DNA of 64,000 bases, taken from assembly GCF_030014955.1 (NCBI RefSeq), contig NZ_JAGRPV010000001.1:4526001-4590000 (forward strand), read 5' to 3'. Positions 15,363 to 23,817 of the stretch are shown here, piece by piece. Positions within the stretch are counted from its first letter, which is position 1, and every line of letters starts with the position of its first letter. Origin of the DNA: Cohnella hashimotonis. GTDB taxonomy: Bacteria; Bacillota; Bacilli; Paenibacillales; Paenibacillaceae. The notes beneath the pieces were generated by a model that worked only from the letters and a program-made list of their open reading frames with translations, was not told where the DNA came from and did not search any database. A program made the translations under genes and the position numbers.

Positions 15363-16471
15363 ACGCCTCCTGCTGCAAATACCACGATCAAGGCCGCCAA
15401 TCCAATAATGAGTCCGTTACTCTCTTTTTTCGCCGAAGCCAGCGGCTGCGCGCCGGTGGCCTCTCCTGCCGCCGTCTCGGCGCTAGCTCCTGCTTGTGCC
15501 GAAACGGCAGCAGAATCACCCGCATCCGCTGCTGCGGCGTCCGCGTCTTCGACGTCAGCCGCTTGCGCAGACACGCCGGCAGACGGCTCTGCCAACGGCG
15601 ATTCCGCGTCGCTATCGCTGCCCGACGCCGTGCCTGCCGATGCGGACGGCTCTGCCGGCGACGCCTGTTCGCCGCCGCTTACGGCATTCGCTTCCTGCGA
15701 TGCGCTTGCCGTCGCTGCCGCGCTCGCCTGCGGCTTCGCTGTCGCTGCCTCGCTTGACTGCGGCTTCGCTGTCGCTGCCTCGCTCGCCTGCGGCTTCGCC
15801 GTCGCTGCCACGCTCGCTTGCGGCTTCGCCGTCGCTGCCGCGCTCGCCTGCGGCTTCGCCGTCGCTGCCGCGCTGGCCTGCGGCATCGCCGTCGCTGCCG
15901 CGCTCGCCTGCGGCTTCGCCGTCGCTGCCGCGCTGGCCTGCGGCTTCGGCTTCGCCGTCGCAGCCGGCGTCGACGCAGCCGGCTTGCCGGCCCCCTCCTT
16001 CACTAATTTCAGCGAATCCGCCTTAAAATCGAACCGGATCGTATAGTCATGGTCATAGTCGATGTCCGGCACCGTTACGTGAATCTTGGACAGCATCGGC
16101 GACGACGGCAGCTCGGACACCGCGAAGACGACCTTCCTGGTGTCCGCCTTCGCGTCTTTGCTCAAAATGCGCGTATTGATGTAGCCGCCGCCGCTGCCCG
16201 GCACTTTGAACGCAGTCACCCACTGGCTGTGATTGATCGTCATTTGAATTTGAACGTTGCCGTTGTCGATGACGACGGTGGCCGGCTTTTCCCAATAATC
16301 GTTGGCCATCGACACCGAATCGTTTTCCGCCTGGAGAATCTGATAGTCTATCGTATAAGCGCCGTCCGCCTGCGCCGCTTGCGCGATATCTCCCGAGAAC
16401 GGCAAGCTGAGCGTGAGCAGGAGCGCGACGACCCATATCCAGGCTGCTTTCTTTTTCATCCTCGATTTCAA
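15326..16471 (-). CDS. IsdC-like NEAT-domain heme-binding surface protein
   Basis: A 381-residue protein: signal peptide (1-34), one NEAT domain (36-150), a low-complexity stalk of about eight A-T-A-K-P-Q-A-S-A repeats (165-250), an acidic Ala/Glu/Asp region, and a C-terminal membrane helix (LIIGLAALIVVFAAGGVWWW) with a basic tail. The NEAT domain has the lip sequence DSVSMANDYW and the heme ligand pair Tyr139/Tyr143 (DIDYDHDYTIRF). No LPxTG or NPQTN sortase signal is seen, so it is probably held by the membrane helix. It should relay heme from the wall to the lipoproteins. The start is TTG, overlapping the ATPase stop (TTGA), with GAGGGGGC before it. Confidence 0.92.
   Translation of the reverse strand: MKSRMKKKAAWIWVVALLLTLSLPFSGDIAQAAQADGAYTIDYQILQAENDSVSMANDYWEKPATVVIDNGNVQIQMTINHSQWVTAFKVPGSGGGYINTRILSKDAKADTRKVVFAVSELPSSPMLSKIHVTVPDIDYDHDYTIRFDFKADSLKLVKEGAGKPAASTPAATAKPKPQASAAATAKPQASAAATAMPQASAAATAKPQASAAATAKPQASVAATAKPQASEAATAKPQSSEAATAKPQASAAATASASQEANAVSGGEQASPAEPSASAGTASGSDSDAESPLAEPSAGVSAQAADVEDADAAAADAGDSAAVSAQAGASAETAAGEATGAQPLASAKKESNGLIIGLAALIVVFAAGGVWWWRSSRLQKR
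15711..15975. repeat. 27-bp coding repeat for the proline/lysine stalk
   Basis: About eight to nine near-identical 27-base units encode A-T-A-K-P-Q-A-S-A in the NEAT protein. The repeat probably sets stalk length and may vary between strains. Confidence 0.8.
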
Positions 16472-17289
16472 TTTAAAGCCCCCTCTATCGTTTGCCGGCG
16501 TTCGCCCGAATCGGCATGGCCCGCGCGCAGCGGCACGATGTACATGCCCGCTTCTTCATCGCGCCGAACCAGCGCTTCCACGCCGTAGATGTCCTTGATC
16601 GTTTGCGCCGTCACGGCCTGCTCGGGAGGTCCCTGCAGCGCGACGCGTCCTTCTTTCATGGCGATGATCCGGTCACAATAGCGTACTGCCTGATTCATGT
16701 CGTGCAGCACGACGACGATGGTCAACCCATGGTCGACGTTTAATCCGCGGATCAGCTCCATCAGCTCGATTTGATAATACATATCCAGGTATGTCGTCGG
16801 TTCGTCCAGCAGCAGCACCTGGGTCTTCTGCGCGAGCGCCATCGCGATCCATACGCGCTGCCGCTCGCCGCCGGACAACTCGCCGATGCGCTGCTTGCGC
16901 TTCGCGTTCAGGCCGGTGCAGGCGATCGCCCACGCCACCGCCTCGTCGTCCTCCGCATCGCGCTGCCCGAGCAGCTTGCGGTGAGGCAGACGGCCATAGG
17001 CGACGATTCGCTCGACCGTAAGGTCCGCGGGCGCGCCGTTGTGCTGATGCACGGCTGCCAGCTTGCGCGCTAGCTCACGCGGCTTATAGGCGGCCAGCGC
17101 CTTGCCGTCGAGCACGGCCGTGCCGCTCTGCGGCGCGATGCTGCGGGCCATAATGCCGAGCAGCGTCGACTTGCCGCTGCCGTTGGGACCGATGATGCCG
17201 GTCATCCGTCCGGCGTCGATCGTCGCCGTCACTTCCTTCAGCTGATCCGTCTTGCGGTCGTACGAGTACTTGATCCGGTCAAGCTCCAT
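16468..17289 (-). CDS. Heme/iron ABC transporter ATPase (Isd system)
   Basis: A 273-residue FecE/FhuC-type ATPase. It has Walker A GIIGPNGSGKST, Q-loop AAVHQHNGAP, signature ELSGGERQRVWIAMAL, Walker B VLLLDEPTTYLDMYYQ and H-loop VVVLHDMNQA. It overlaps the end of the permease gene. The ATG at 17289 is preferred; a GTG at 17301 is also in frame. It completes an IsdE-permease-ATPase importer; S. aureus isdDEF lacks a dedicated ATPase of this kind. It has no C-terminal fusion, unlike the paralogue at 12206. Confidence 0.93.
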   Translation of the reverse strand: MELDRIKYSYDRKTDQLKEVTATIDAGRMTGIIGPNGSGKSTLLGIMARSIAPQSGTAVLDGKALAAYKPRELARKLAAVHQHNGAPADLTVERIVAYGRLPHRKLLGQRDAEDDEAVAWAIACTGLNAKRKQRIGELSGGERQRVWIAMALAQKTQVLLLDEPTTYLDMYYQIELMELIRGLNVDHGLTIVVVLHDMNQAVRYCDRIIAMKEGRVALQGPPEQAVTAQTIKDIYGVEALVRRDEEAGMYIVPLRAGHADSGERRQTIEGALN

Positions 17290-18262
17290 AGGCGCGATCA
17301 CTCTTTCTCAGCATAAAAATCAAAAAGGGGCCGCCGATGACGGTCATAATAATCGAAGCGGGAATCTCGGTAGGCGCCAGTACGGTGCGTCCGAGCGTAT
17401 CGGCGGTCAGAATCAGCAGGGCGCCGGACAGCATGGAAAACGGAATGAGGGCCCGGTGATCCGATCCGACCAGCAGCCGCGCGATATGCGGAATAAGCAA
17501 GCCGACGAAAACGATCAGCCCGCCGACGGCCGTCGCCACCGAGGCGAGCAGCACCGCGATCGCGGAGATGATCAGTCTCGCGCGCACGACGCGGAAGCCG
17601 AGATTGCCCGCCGTCCGGTCGTTAAGCGCCAGCGTATTGCACCAGCCGCATACGAGCAGCGCCAGCACGAGCCCGATCGAGCCGTACACGCCCAGAATGC
17701 GCACGTCCTCCCACGTTTTCATCGTAAAAATCGAGCTCACGGCCTGGTTGACCGACGTGACGGCGTAGCTGCCCCGGTAATTAAACGATTGACCGAGGCC
17801 GGTGAACGTGGCATTGATCGCGACGCCGACCAGAATGAGCCGCATCGGATTGAGTCCCGAGCTCCACGACAGCGCATAGACGAGCACGCAGGCCAGCGCG
17901 CCGCCGAGGAAGGAAAAGAAGGGCATCCAAAAAAACAAATTCGGGAAAATCGTCACCATCGCCAGCGACACGACGCCGGCGCCAGACGAGATGCCGATGA
18001 CGCCGGCGTCGGCGAGCGGATTGCGCATGACCGCCTGCAGCAGCACGCCGGATACCGCGAGCGCCGCGCCCGTAAAGATCGATACGAAAATACGCGGCAG
18101 GCGCAAATCGCGAATGACATTGACGTTCTCGTTATCCCCGCGCGCGAGCCCCTGCACAAGCTCGAAAAATCCGACCTTGATGCTGCCCAGCATCATGGAA
18201 GCCGCGGCGGCCGCGATCAACAGAACGGTAACGATGGCAAAGTATAGCGTCTTTTTCGGCAT
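17279..18262 (-). CDS. isdF: IsdF-like heme ABC permease
   Basis: A 327-residue FecCD-family permease with LRLPRIFVSIFTGAALAVSG, LLQAVMRNPLADAGVIGIS and GGLIVFVGLLIPHIARLLVG. The gene follows the isdE stop by 33 bases. The ATG at 18262 is chosen because AAAGGAAAGAGG precedes it; a TTG eight codons upstream has no separate ribosome site. It moves heme across the membrane from IsdE. Confidence 0.92.
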   Translation of the reverse strand: MPKKTLYFAIVTVLLIAAAAASMMLGSIKVGFFELVQGLARGDNENVNVIRDLRLPRIFVSIFTGAALAVSGVLLQAVMRNPLADAGVIGISSGAGVVSLAMVTIFPNLFFWMPFFSFLGGALACVLVYALSWSSGLNPMRLILVGVAINATFTGLGQSFNYRGSYAVTSVNQAVSSIFTMKTWEDVRILGVYGSIGLVLALLVCGWCNTLALNDRTAGNLGFRVVRARLIISAIAVLLASVATAVGGLIVFVGLLIPHIARLLVGSDHRALIPFSMLSGALLILTADTLGRTVLAPTEIPASIIMTVIGGPFLIFMLRKSDRAYGA

Positions 18263-18295
18263 GATCGATTTCCTCTTTCCTTTCAAGAACGGCGA

Positions 18296-19255
18296 TTACG
18301 GATAGAGCCTCGTGTACAGCGCCTCCAGCGCTTCGTTCGCCGCGATGTTGCCGGTCGTGCCGAACAGCTCCTCCTCGAGGTCGTATACGCGCCCGTTTTG
18401 CACGGCCTTGAAGTGCTTCCAGATGTCGTTTTTCTTGAACTCCTCGTCGAACATCTTGACCACCTCCGCCGGCATGCCGTGCGCCGCGCGCAGGATGACG
18501 TCGGGATTCGCCTGCTGCAAATATTCCGTGTTGGAGGCCAGGTATTCCACCTTTTCCCCTTGCACGATATTGACCCCGCCAAGCAGCCGTACGAGATCTC
18601 CGATGTACGAATGCTCCGTCGCCACCAGATAACTGCCCGGGACGCCCAGCAGGATCAGCACCGACGGCTTCCCCTTGCCGGCCGCTTCCCCCTGGAGCTT
18701 CGCCAGCGTATCGTTGTAGCTGTTCGCCAGCTCTTCGGCTTCCGCTTCGCGCCCGAACTTGGTCCCAAGTCCCCGGATCTCCTTCTGCATGCTGGACAGG
18801 CTGGTCAGATTCAGGAAGGAAGCGTTCAAGCCGATCTGCTTAAAAGTGGGCTCAAGGTCATATTGAAGCGTCGTGACCGACAGCACGTCTGTCGGGCGAA
18901 GCGACTTGACCAGCTCCATGTCCGGACTCATCGGATTGCCGACCTTGGTTACATTGGCATATCGCTCGGGCAGCGTTTTGGCGCTCGTCGGGATGCCGAC
19001 CAGATCGACGCCGAGCGCATCCAGCATTTGCGTCACGGCCACCGTCGTCGAGACGATCCGGTAGACGGGCGCCTCCGCGCTCGCAGACGCGCCTGCATCT
19101 TCGGAGCCGCTTGCGGACACGCTTGCATACGCGCTCGCGGCAAGGTTTGCGGACGCGTCCGATTGCGCCGCGTTCGCGCCGCCGCAGCCAGCCAGCAGTA
19201 CCATCCAGACCAGCAGCATTGCGATGCCGGCCATTCCACGTTTCGTAGCGTTCAT
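18296..19255 (-). CDS. isdE: Heme-binding lipoprotein IsdE
   Basis: A 319-residue lipoprotein with lipobox VLLAGC (Cys24). The mature part matches S. aureus IsdE closely, for example VGIPTSAKTLPERYANV, GVPGSYLVAT and EFKKNDIWKHFKAVQNGRVY. Both heme axial ligands of IsdE are conserved: Met109 (VGNPMSPDM, equivalent to Met78) and His259 (AAHGMPAEVV, equivalent to His229). An Ala/Ser-rich linker precedes the globular domain. The ATG at 19255 follows GGGAGGAATT. It receives heme from NEAT proteins and delivers it to the permease. Confidence 0.95.
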   Translation of the reverse strand: MNATKRGMAGIAMLLVWMVLLAGCGGANAAQSDASANLAASAYASVSASGSEDAGASASAEAPVYRIVSTTVAVTQMLDALGVDLVGIPTSAKTLPERYANVTKVGNPMSPDMELVKSLRPTDVLSVTTLQYDLEPTFKQIGLNASFLNLTSLSSMQKEIRGLGTKFGREAEAEELANSYNDTLAKLQGEAAGKGKPSVLILLGVPGSYLVATEHSYIGDLVRLLGGVNIVQGEKVEYLASNTEYLQQANPDVILRAAHGMPAEVVKMFDEEFKKNDIWKHFKAVQNGRVYDLEEELFGTTGNIAANEALEALYTRLYP

Positions 19256-19375
19256 AATTCCTCCCGAATAAAACACGGCAGAGGACGCCGTCAAGGGTCC
19301 TCTGTCCGTTGCGATGAGTGAATGCGCGCGACTGCATGCCTGCATCGATCGGCCGTCGCGGTGAAGCCGGTCGCT

Positions 19376-22300
19376 TTATGATTTAGCCGCTTCGCTCTCC
19401 GTCTTGGCGCCGGCTGCTGCCGCTTCCGTCTTCGCCTTCGCGTCCGTCTCTGCCTTCGCTCCCGTCTCCGCTTTCGCCTTCGCGTTCGCCTCTGCGTAGT
19501 CCAGCGCCCGCAGCGCGAGCGTGATCGCCTCGGCTCTCGTCGCCGGCGACTTCGCGCCGAAGAGATTGTTGCTGCCGCCCTGGATCAGGCCGAGCTTGAC
19601 CGCAGCCGCCACATAAGGGCGGGCGTAAGCCGGGATTTGCGATGCATCCGCGAACGCAAGCGATGCATTCGTTTCAGGCGCGATGCCGAGCGCCCTGACG
19701 ATCATGACGGCGAGCTCGGGCCGGCTGATCTCCTTCGCCGGACGGAACGTGCCGTCCTCAAAGCCGCCGATGATGCCGGACGCGACCGCCTGCTTGATGA
19801 ACGACTGCGCCCACGGCCGGATATCGGCCGCATCCTTGAAGCTCAGCTCGGCCTCATCGCCTTGCAGATCCAGCGCTCTGCCGAGCATTACCGCGAACTC
19901 GACGCGGCTGATCGCGGCGTTCGGCCGGAAGTTGCCGTCCGAGTAGCCGTTGACGATGCCCAGCTTGACCGCCCTGCTGATCGAAGCCGCGGCCCAGTGC
20001 TTCGCCGTATCGAAGAACTCTGCGCCCGGATTTTCATCCGTGCCGCCGGAGTTGCCGCCTCCGTTTGCGTTGCCGCCGCCAGTCCCGGATTGTTCGTCTT
20101 CTCCATCCGGGTTCGGTCGCGGAGTCACCGAGCCGAAGCCCTCTCCGCTCCATTCGGCTACCTTCGTGTAACTGCCAAGTCTGATTTGCACGTCATACTG
20201 ATGGAAGTAATTCACCTCTGGCCAATCAATCTTGACCCACCCATTTTGCAGGGCTGTCAGATCGCTCGCCGGGAAACGTACCCATCTCGTATTGCCCGCG
20301 GCATCGCTCGACACGGTCTCCGCCGAAGATCCGTTCACCGTAAAACTAGTAATCTCCTTGCTCTGCTTCAGCCAGATATATACGTACTTCGTGCCGTTCT
20401 CCACGAGCAGCCGACCCGGGTGAGCGACATACTCGTCCATAACCGACGTCTCTTGCGTCCCATGCTTCAGAATGGTGAAGCTGATCTGGTACTTTCCATC
20501 CGTCAATTCAGTTCCTGTGCCCGGATTGCCGCCGGATCCATGAACAGCCGACCGGAACGTCTTGATCGCATCGTCCAGCTTCTGCACGGCGGCATCGCTC
20601 AGCGCCTGCGTGCCGGCAAGCCGAGTCGCTTCCTTGCCGGCCGCTGCGACGGCTTGCTCCAGCGTCGTCTTCGCGCTTGCCGGATATTGGCCGGCTGCGG
20701 TGCCGACGACTGCGGCAGCGAGCTCGCTCTTCGCGGCTGCAACCTTGGCGGCGAGCGCCTTGTTGTCGACGTCGCTCCAGTTGAGCCGCACATCGTACGC
20801 CGTGCTGTCCGCCACGATCTGGACGGCCGTCAGCGCAGCCGGATCCGATATTGCGATCTTGACACGTCGCGTATCGTTAGACGCATCGGCGCCCGTCTGC
20901 TCGGCATCGACGAAGGCAGCGCCGTTTTTAAAGCGTACCGCCGTCACCTTCGAGCTGTTTTTAATGGTGAATTCGGCATAAGAGACGCCCGATACCGTCG
21001 TAATATCGGCCTTGCCGTCCAGATAGGCGGCGACCGGAGAGAAATCGTCCCGAGCGGCGTCGGCAGCCGTAAAGGAAGTCGCGTAAGCCGCGCTTTGCAG
21101 GAAATCTACGACCGCATCTTCAAGCGCGCCGTCTGCGCTCACAATGTTTTTATAGATGGAAGCCAGGTTGTCGCCGGTTGCTCTTGCTTCCGTAATGGCC
21201 GCCTGCAGCGCATCTCGCGCCGCCTTATCCTGCTTGTACGCGCCGCCGCTGCTTGCTGCTTTGTCGTGCAGCACCTGCGCTGCCGCGATACGGGTTTGCA
21301 GGCCGTTCAATTCCTTATAGTTGTAGCTGATATACACCGCGCGTTCTTGGCCGCCGACGAAATAGCGGAGATACGAAATACCGTCGCTGTTCGGATACGA
21401 ATGCGATTGAAGCTGAAATACCGTGTTGCTGTAATCCGCGAACGACAACAGCTTGACCGCTTTGAAATAGTCCGCGTATTCGTCGTAAGTCGGCATCGTG
21501 TAGCCGGTGTTAGCGGCCACCGACATATATGCCGCGCCGGCGACGGAGAGCTTCATCGGCACGTTCGCGTATTTCGTGCTATCCACGCCGTTATAAAGTT
21601 GATAGGCCACGCCGGCGAATTCGGAAGCATATTCCGACTGCGCCGTGGCGGACGTCGGGTTGTCCAGGACGTAAATCGGCAGCGGCTCCGGATTGAGTCG
21701 GTAAAAATAATCGGTATACAGTGTCAGCCTGCTGTTCAACGTCTTGACCCGGGAGGCTACCGTCGTATCCGTCGCGGTGACCGTGTCCAAAGTCGTTTTC
21801 GCGCTCGTCAGCGCGCTGGCGATCATCGATTGCGCGTCCTTGTGGTATTCGCCTGCTGCGACGACGGGAATGCGGTAGGTGTCCACATCGTTGTCCGGGT
21901 CGGCATCCCCGTTGAGGGCCGCGCGCGACGCCGCGTCCGCAGTGCCTACGATGCCCGCAGCCTGCACTTTGTCGAACAGCGCCTGCACCTTGGCGATCGC
22001 TTCCCGAAGCTCGGTTTTGTCGGCTTGCTTGACGGAAGCCTTGAAAGTGTCGATCGCGTTGGTCAGATCGACGTAAGCCGATGAAATCTCGGCGGGGCTC
22101 GCGCTCGGGTTGTTTGCTTTATCCTGGGCCGTTCCGATCTGGAGATGGAACAGCGCCTTGGAGTTGGACGGATACTGGCCGTAGGCATCGCCGACGACCG
22201 CATTGCCGTATACGGCCTGCGCCGCCGAAATCTGCGCGTTCAACTGCTCGAGCGTGTACGAGGGCGACTCGCCTCCGGGCTCCCCGCCCGTTTCCGTCGG

Positions 22301-22804
22301 CAGCCCCGCGGCGTCGAATTTCAACTGGGCGTTGTACCAGTTGTCGTAATTGATGCCGGGAACGACGATATGCATCAATACGTCGACGCTATCCGCCCCT
22401 TGCTCCAGCTCGGCGGACACTTCCGGCTGTCCGCCCGACGAGCGGCTGAACGGCTGGTAGCCTTCCATGCCGGTCACGACATTGCCGGAGATCGTCGCTT
22501 TAGGATGTCCTGTCTTGCGATAAGCGAGATAGACGATCCAATCTGCGCTCGTACTCGGTACCTTATGGTAGAAAGTCGTTTTTCCGTTGCTCACGACCAG
22601 CCGGCCGGAATGTTCGACCCACATGAATTCATTGGCGGCCGATGTCGCGGTCGTTCCGTCCTTTAAGTACTTATAAGGCACACCGGTATATTCCCCGTCC
22701 TTAACCGTCACCGTGCTGCCTGCAGCCGTTCCCAGCTGCGGGAGACTGAGCAGCAGCAGCGCCGCCAGGGCGACCAGCGCCCACTTTCTGATCCGCGTTT
22801 TCAA
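19376..22804 (-). CDS. Large S-layer-anchored NEAT hemophore/receptor
   Basis: A 1142-residue secreted protein: signal peptide (1-28), NEAT1 (35-165, ligand pair Tyr153/Tyr157 in INYDNWYNAQ), helical FIVAR-like repeats, an unassigned central region (about 290-500), a NEAT-like beta domain (about 590-690) lacking the Y-x3-Y pair, more helical repeats, NEAT3 (767-876, Tyr866/Tyr870 in VNYFHQYDVQ), a Gly/Asn linker, three SLH domains (930-1102) and an Ala/Lys/Glu-rich tail. It should sit on the S-layer and capture heme outside the cell, like a larger relative of B. anthracis BslK. The TTG start at 22804 follows CAGGAG; an in-frame ATG at 22852 has no ribosome site. Confidence 0.92.
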   Translation of the reverse strand: MKTRIRKWALVALAALLLLSLPQLGTAAGSTVTVKDGEYTGVPYKYLKDGTTATSAANEFMWVEHSGRLVVSNGKTTFYHKVPSTSADWIVYLAYRKTGHPKATISGNVVTGMEGYQPFSRSSGGQPEVSAELEQGADSVDVLMHIVVPGINYDNWYNAQLKFDAAGLPTETGGEPGGESPSYTLEQLNAQISAAQAVYGNAVVGDAYGQYPSNSKALFHLQIGTAQDKANNPSASPAEISSAYVDLTNAIDTFKASVKQADKTELREAIAKVQALFDKVQAAGIVGTADAASRAALNGDADPDNDVDTYRIPVVAAGEYHKDAQSMIASALTSAKTTLDTVTATDTTVASRVKTLNSRLTLYTDYFYRLNPEPLPIYVLDNPTSATAQSEYASEFAGVAYQLYNGVDSTKYANVPMKLSVAGAAYMSVAANTGYTMPTYDEYADYFKAVKLLSFADYSNTVFQLQSHSYPNSDGISYLRYFVGGQERAVYISYNYKELNGLQTRIAAAQVLHDKAASSGGAYKQDKAARDALQAAITEARATGDNLASIYKNIVSADGALEDAVVDFLQSAAYATSFTAADAARDDFSPVAAYLDGKADITTVSGVSYAEFTIKNSSKVTAVRFKNGAAFVDAEQTGADASNDTRRVKIAISDPAALTAVQIVADSTAYDVRLNWSDVDNKALAAKVAAAKSELAAAVVGTAAGQYPASAKTTLEQAVAAAGKEATRLAGTQALSDAAVQKLDDAIKTFRSAVHGSGGNPGTGTELTDGKYQISFTILKHGTQETSVMDEYVAHPGRLLVENGTKYVYIWLKQSKEITSFTVNGSSAETVSSDAAGNTRWVRFPASDLTALQNGWVKIDWPEVNYFHQYDVQIRLGSYTKVAEWSGEGFGSVTPRPNPDGEDEQSGTGGGNANGGGNSGGTDENPGAEFFDTAKHWAAASISRAVKLGIVNGYSDGNFRPNAAISRVEFAVMLGRALDLQGDEAELSFKDAADIRPWAQSFIKQAVASGIIGGFEDGTFRPAKEISRPELAVMIVRALGIAPETNASLAFADASQIPAYARPYVAAAVKLGLIQGGSNNLFGAKSPATRAEAITLALRALDYAEANAKAKAETGAKAETDAKAKTEAAAAGAKTESEAAKS

Positions 22805-23097
22805 CTGTACGATCTCCTGTCTTTTTGAATTTTCAGGGGAAATTCCCCGCATCAGCGCTATTTAACGTGCCGGCTTGGAAGCGAGCGTCCGATCCCGGAT
22901 CTGGGTCGGCCGTTTACGTCCGAGCCGGAGCGCGTTGATTTCGATGTTCGGTCCAGCTTTCTCTCTCTCTCCATGGTCCGTTCCAGTTCGAGCCTCAATC
23001 ATTAGAGGACCGGTACGACGCCCCATGGAAACGGGAGGTCGTACCGGCGTGTGGTTGGTGAGGAATGCTTCGGTACATTCGTTCGTCGTTCAGAACA
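22805..23097 (-). other. Intercistronic region with a strong hairpin
   Basis: This 293-base gap lies between the small NEAT-like gene and the large NEAT-SLH gene. It has the hairpin at 23010-23047 and the ribosome site of the downstream gene, and no other gene is visible. Confidence 0.5.
23010..23047 (-). other. Intercistronic stem-loop (mRNA processing or partial terminator)
   Basis: The perfect 10-bp stem ccggtacgac/gtcgtaccgg with an 18-base loop lies 51 bases after the stop of the small NEAT-like gene. No T run follows on the minus strand, so it more likely protects the upstream transcript or attenuates than fully terminates. Confidence 0.6.
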
Positions 23098-23508
23098 TTA
23101 AAGCCAATGCACTTCCAGGTCATACCAGGTATCATGAACCGTGATCGGGCCGATCGCGACGACCACATGCAGCGAGAGATCGAAGTTCGCGGCGTCGGAG
23201 CCCGGCAGGACGAACGTCGTCAAGCCGGTCGTCGCGTTATAAGAACCGTTGTAAGAAGTCGAGCCGATCTTGATCTGCGGGAAGTAGTTGCCGCCTTGCA
23301 GCTTCAGCGTGACCGTACCTGCCGTGTCGTCGATCGACGCGTCGCCCGCAATGTAGCCGCTCGAGTGTTCGTGGTACTCGCCGTCGTAGTAGAACTCATA
23401 GGCATGCGTGTGCGTCGCGGCGAAGGCCGGAACGACCATAACCAGCGCGAACACCATCATCAGCAGGAAAGATACCGAACGTTTCATTGTTTTTGTCATC
23501 ATTTGCAC
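23098..23508 (-). CDS. Small secreted NEAT-like, histidine-rich protein
   Basis: Up to 136 residues with a clear signal peptide (MKRSVSFLLMMVFALVMVVP, cleavage after AFA) and a roughly 105-residue beta-rich mature domain. The mature N-terminus is His/Tyr-rich (THTHAYEFYYDGEYHEHSS), and the end HDTWYDLEVHWL aligns with the last strand of NEAT domains. There His replaces the first Tyr of the Y-x3-Y pair. It has no anchor, so it may be a diffusible hemophore like B. anthracis IsdX1. It is the first gene after the Fur-controlled promoter. Start choice among three nearby ATGs is uncertain; the best ribosome site is AAAGGAGCG before MMTKTMKR. Confidence 0.75.
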   Translation of the reverse strand: MQMMTKTMKRSVSFLLMMVFALVMVVPAFAATHTHAYEFYYDGEYHEHSSGYIAGDASIDDTAGTVTLKLQGGNYFPQIKIGSTSYNGSYNATTGLTTFVLPGSDAANFDLSLHVVVAIGPITVHDTWYDLEVHWL

Positions 23509-23610
23509 GCTCCTTTAAAAGTTTGGATGATTGCTTTTGCTTTGTTGTTGCGAACCTGGACGACGTTGCGGCAGCGGCGAGTTTGAGGCATCCCTCCCGG
23601 TCATCATTTA

Positions 23611-23631
23611 TGATAATGATTATCATTATCA
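23611..23631. promoter_or_regulatory. Double Fur box of the isd operon
   Basis: TGATAATGATTATCA (23611-23625) matches the 7-1-7 Fur consensus TGATAATNATTATCA at every defined base, and a second overlapping copy (23617-23631) has one mismatch. The 19-base core GATAATGATTATCATTATC is a perfect palindrome around its centre. It lies just after the -10, at the transcription start, so iron-loaded Fur would block transcription. Confidence 0.9.
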
Positions 23632-23643
23632 TTTACGAGTTTC

Positions 23644-23673
23644 ATACTAACCCGACAAAATCCAATCTGTCAA
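23644..23673 (-). promoter_or_regulatory. isd operon promoter
   Basis: On the minus strand -35 TTGACA (23668-23673) and -10 TAGTAT (23644-23649) are 18 bases apart, directly upstream of the double Fur box. Confidence 0.75.
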
Positions 23674-23757
23674 TCTGTTTTTAGTGATAATTTTGAATTA
23701 ATGTTTTAATTTCCCTATTAGACATACTTTCTCACACTAGTGCTAGCCTATATTCGA

Positions 23758-23777
23758 ATTATGAATGGACCATGAAC
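23758..23777 (-). promoter_or_regulatory. HssR-like direct repeat upstream of the isd promoter
   Basis: Minus-strand reading is GTTCATGGT-CC-ATTCATAAT, matching 14 of 18 positions of the S. aureus HssR site. ATGAA units at 23761 and 23772 and ATTACA at 23783 are each 11 bp apart. It lies about 85 bases upstream of the -35. Confidence 0.55.
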
Positions 23778-23817
23778 AGGAAATTACAAATTTGGCGAAC
23801 GCATCAACCTCCTCCGC

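Larger units (their letters stand above)
23509..23817 (-). other. isd operon regulatory region
   Basis: This 309-base gap between hssS and the small NEAT-like gene is AT-rich. It holds, in transcription order, an HssR-like repeat, a promoter, a double Fur box and a roughly 100-base leader. Confidence 0.75.

Noticed and set aside
19637..22084. Long plus-strand open frame (815 codons) over the NEAT-SLH gene
   Set aside because: It is antisense to a gene with clear signal peptide, NEAT and SLH domains. The Arg-rich translation has no domain and no ribosome site, as is common opposite GC-rich genes.
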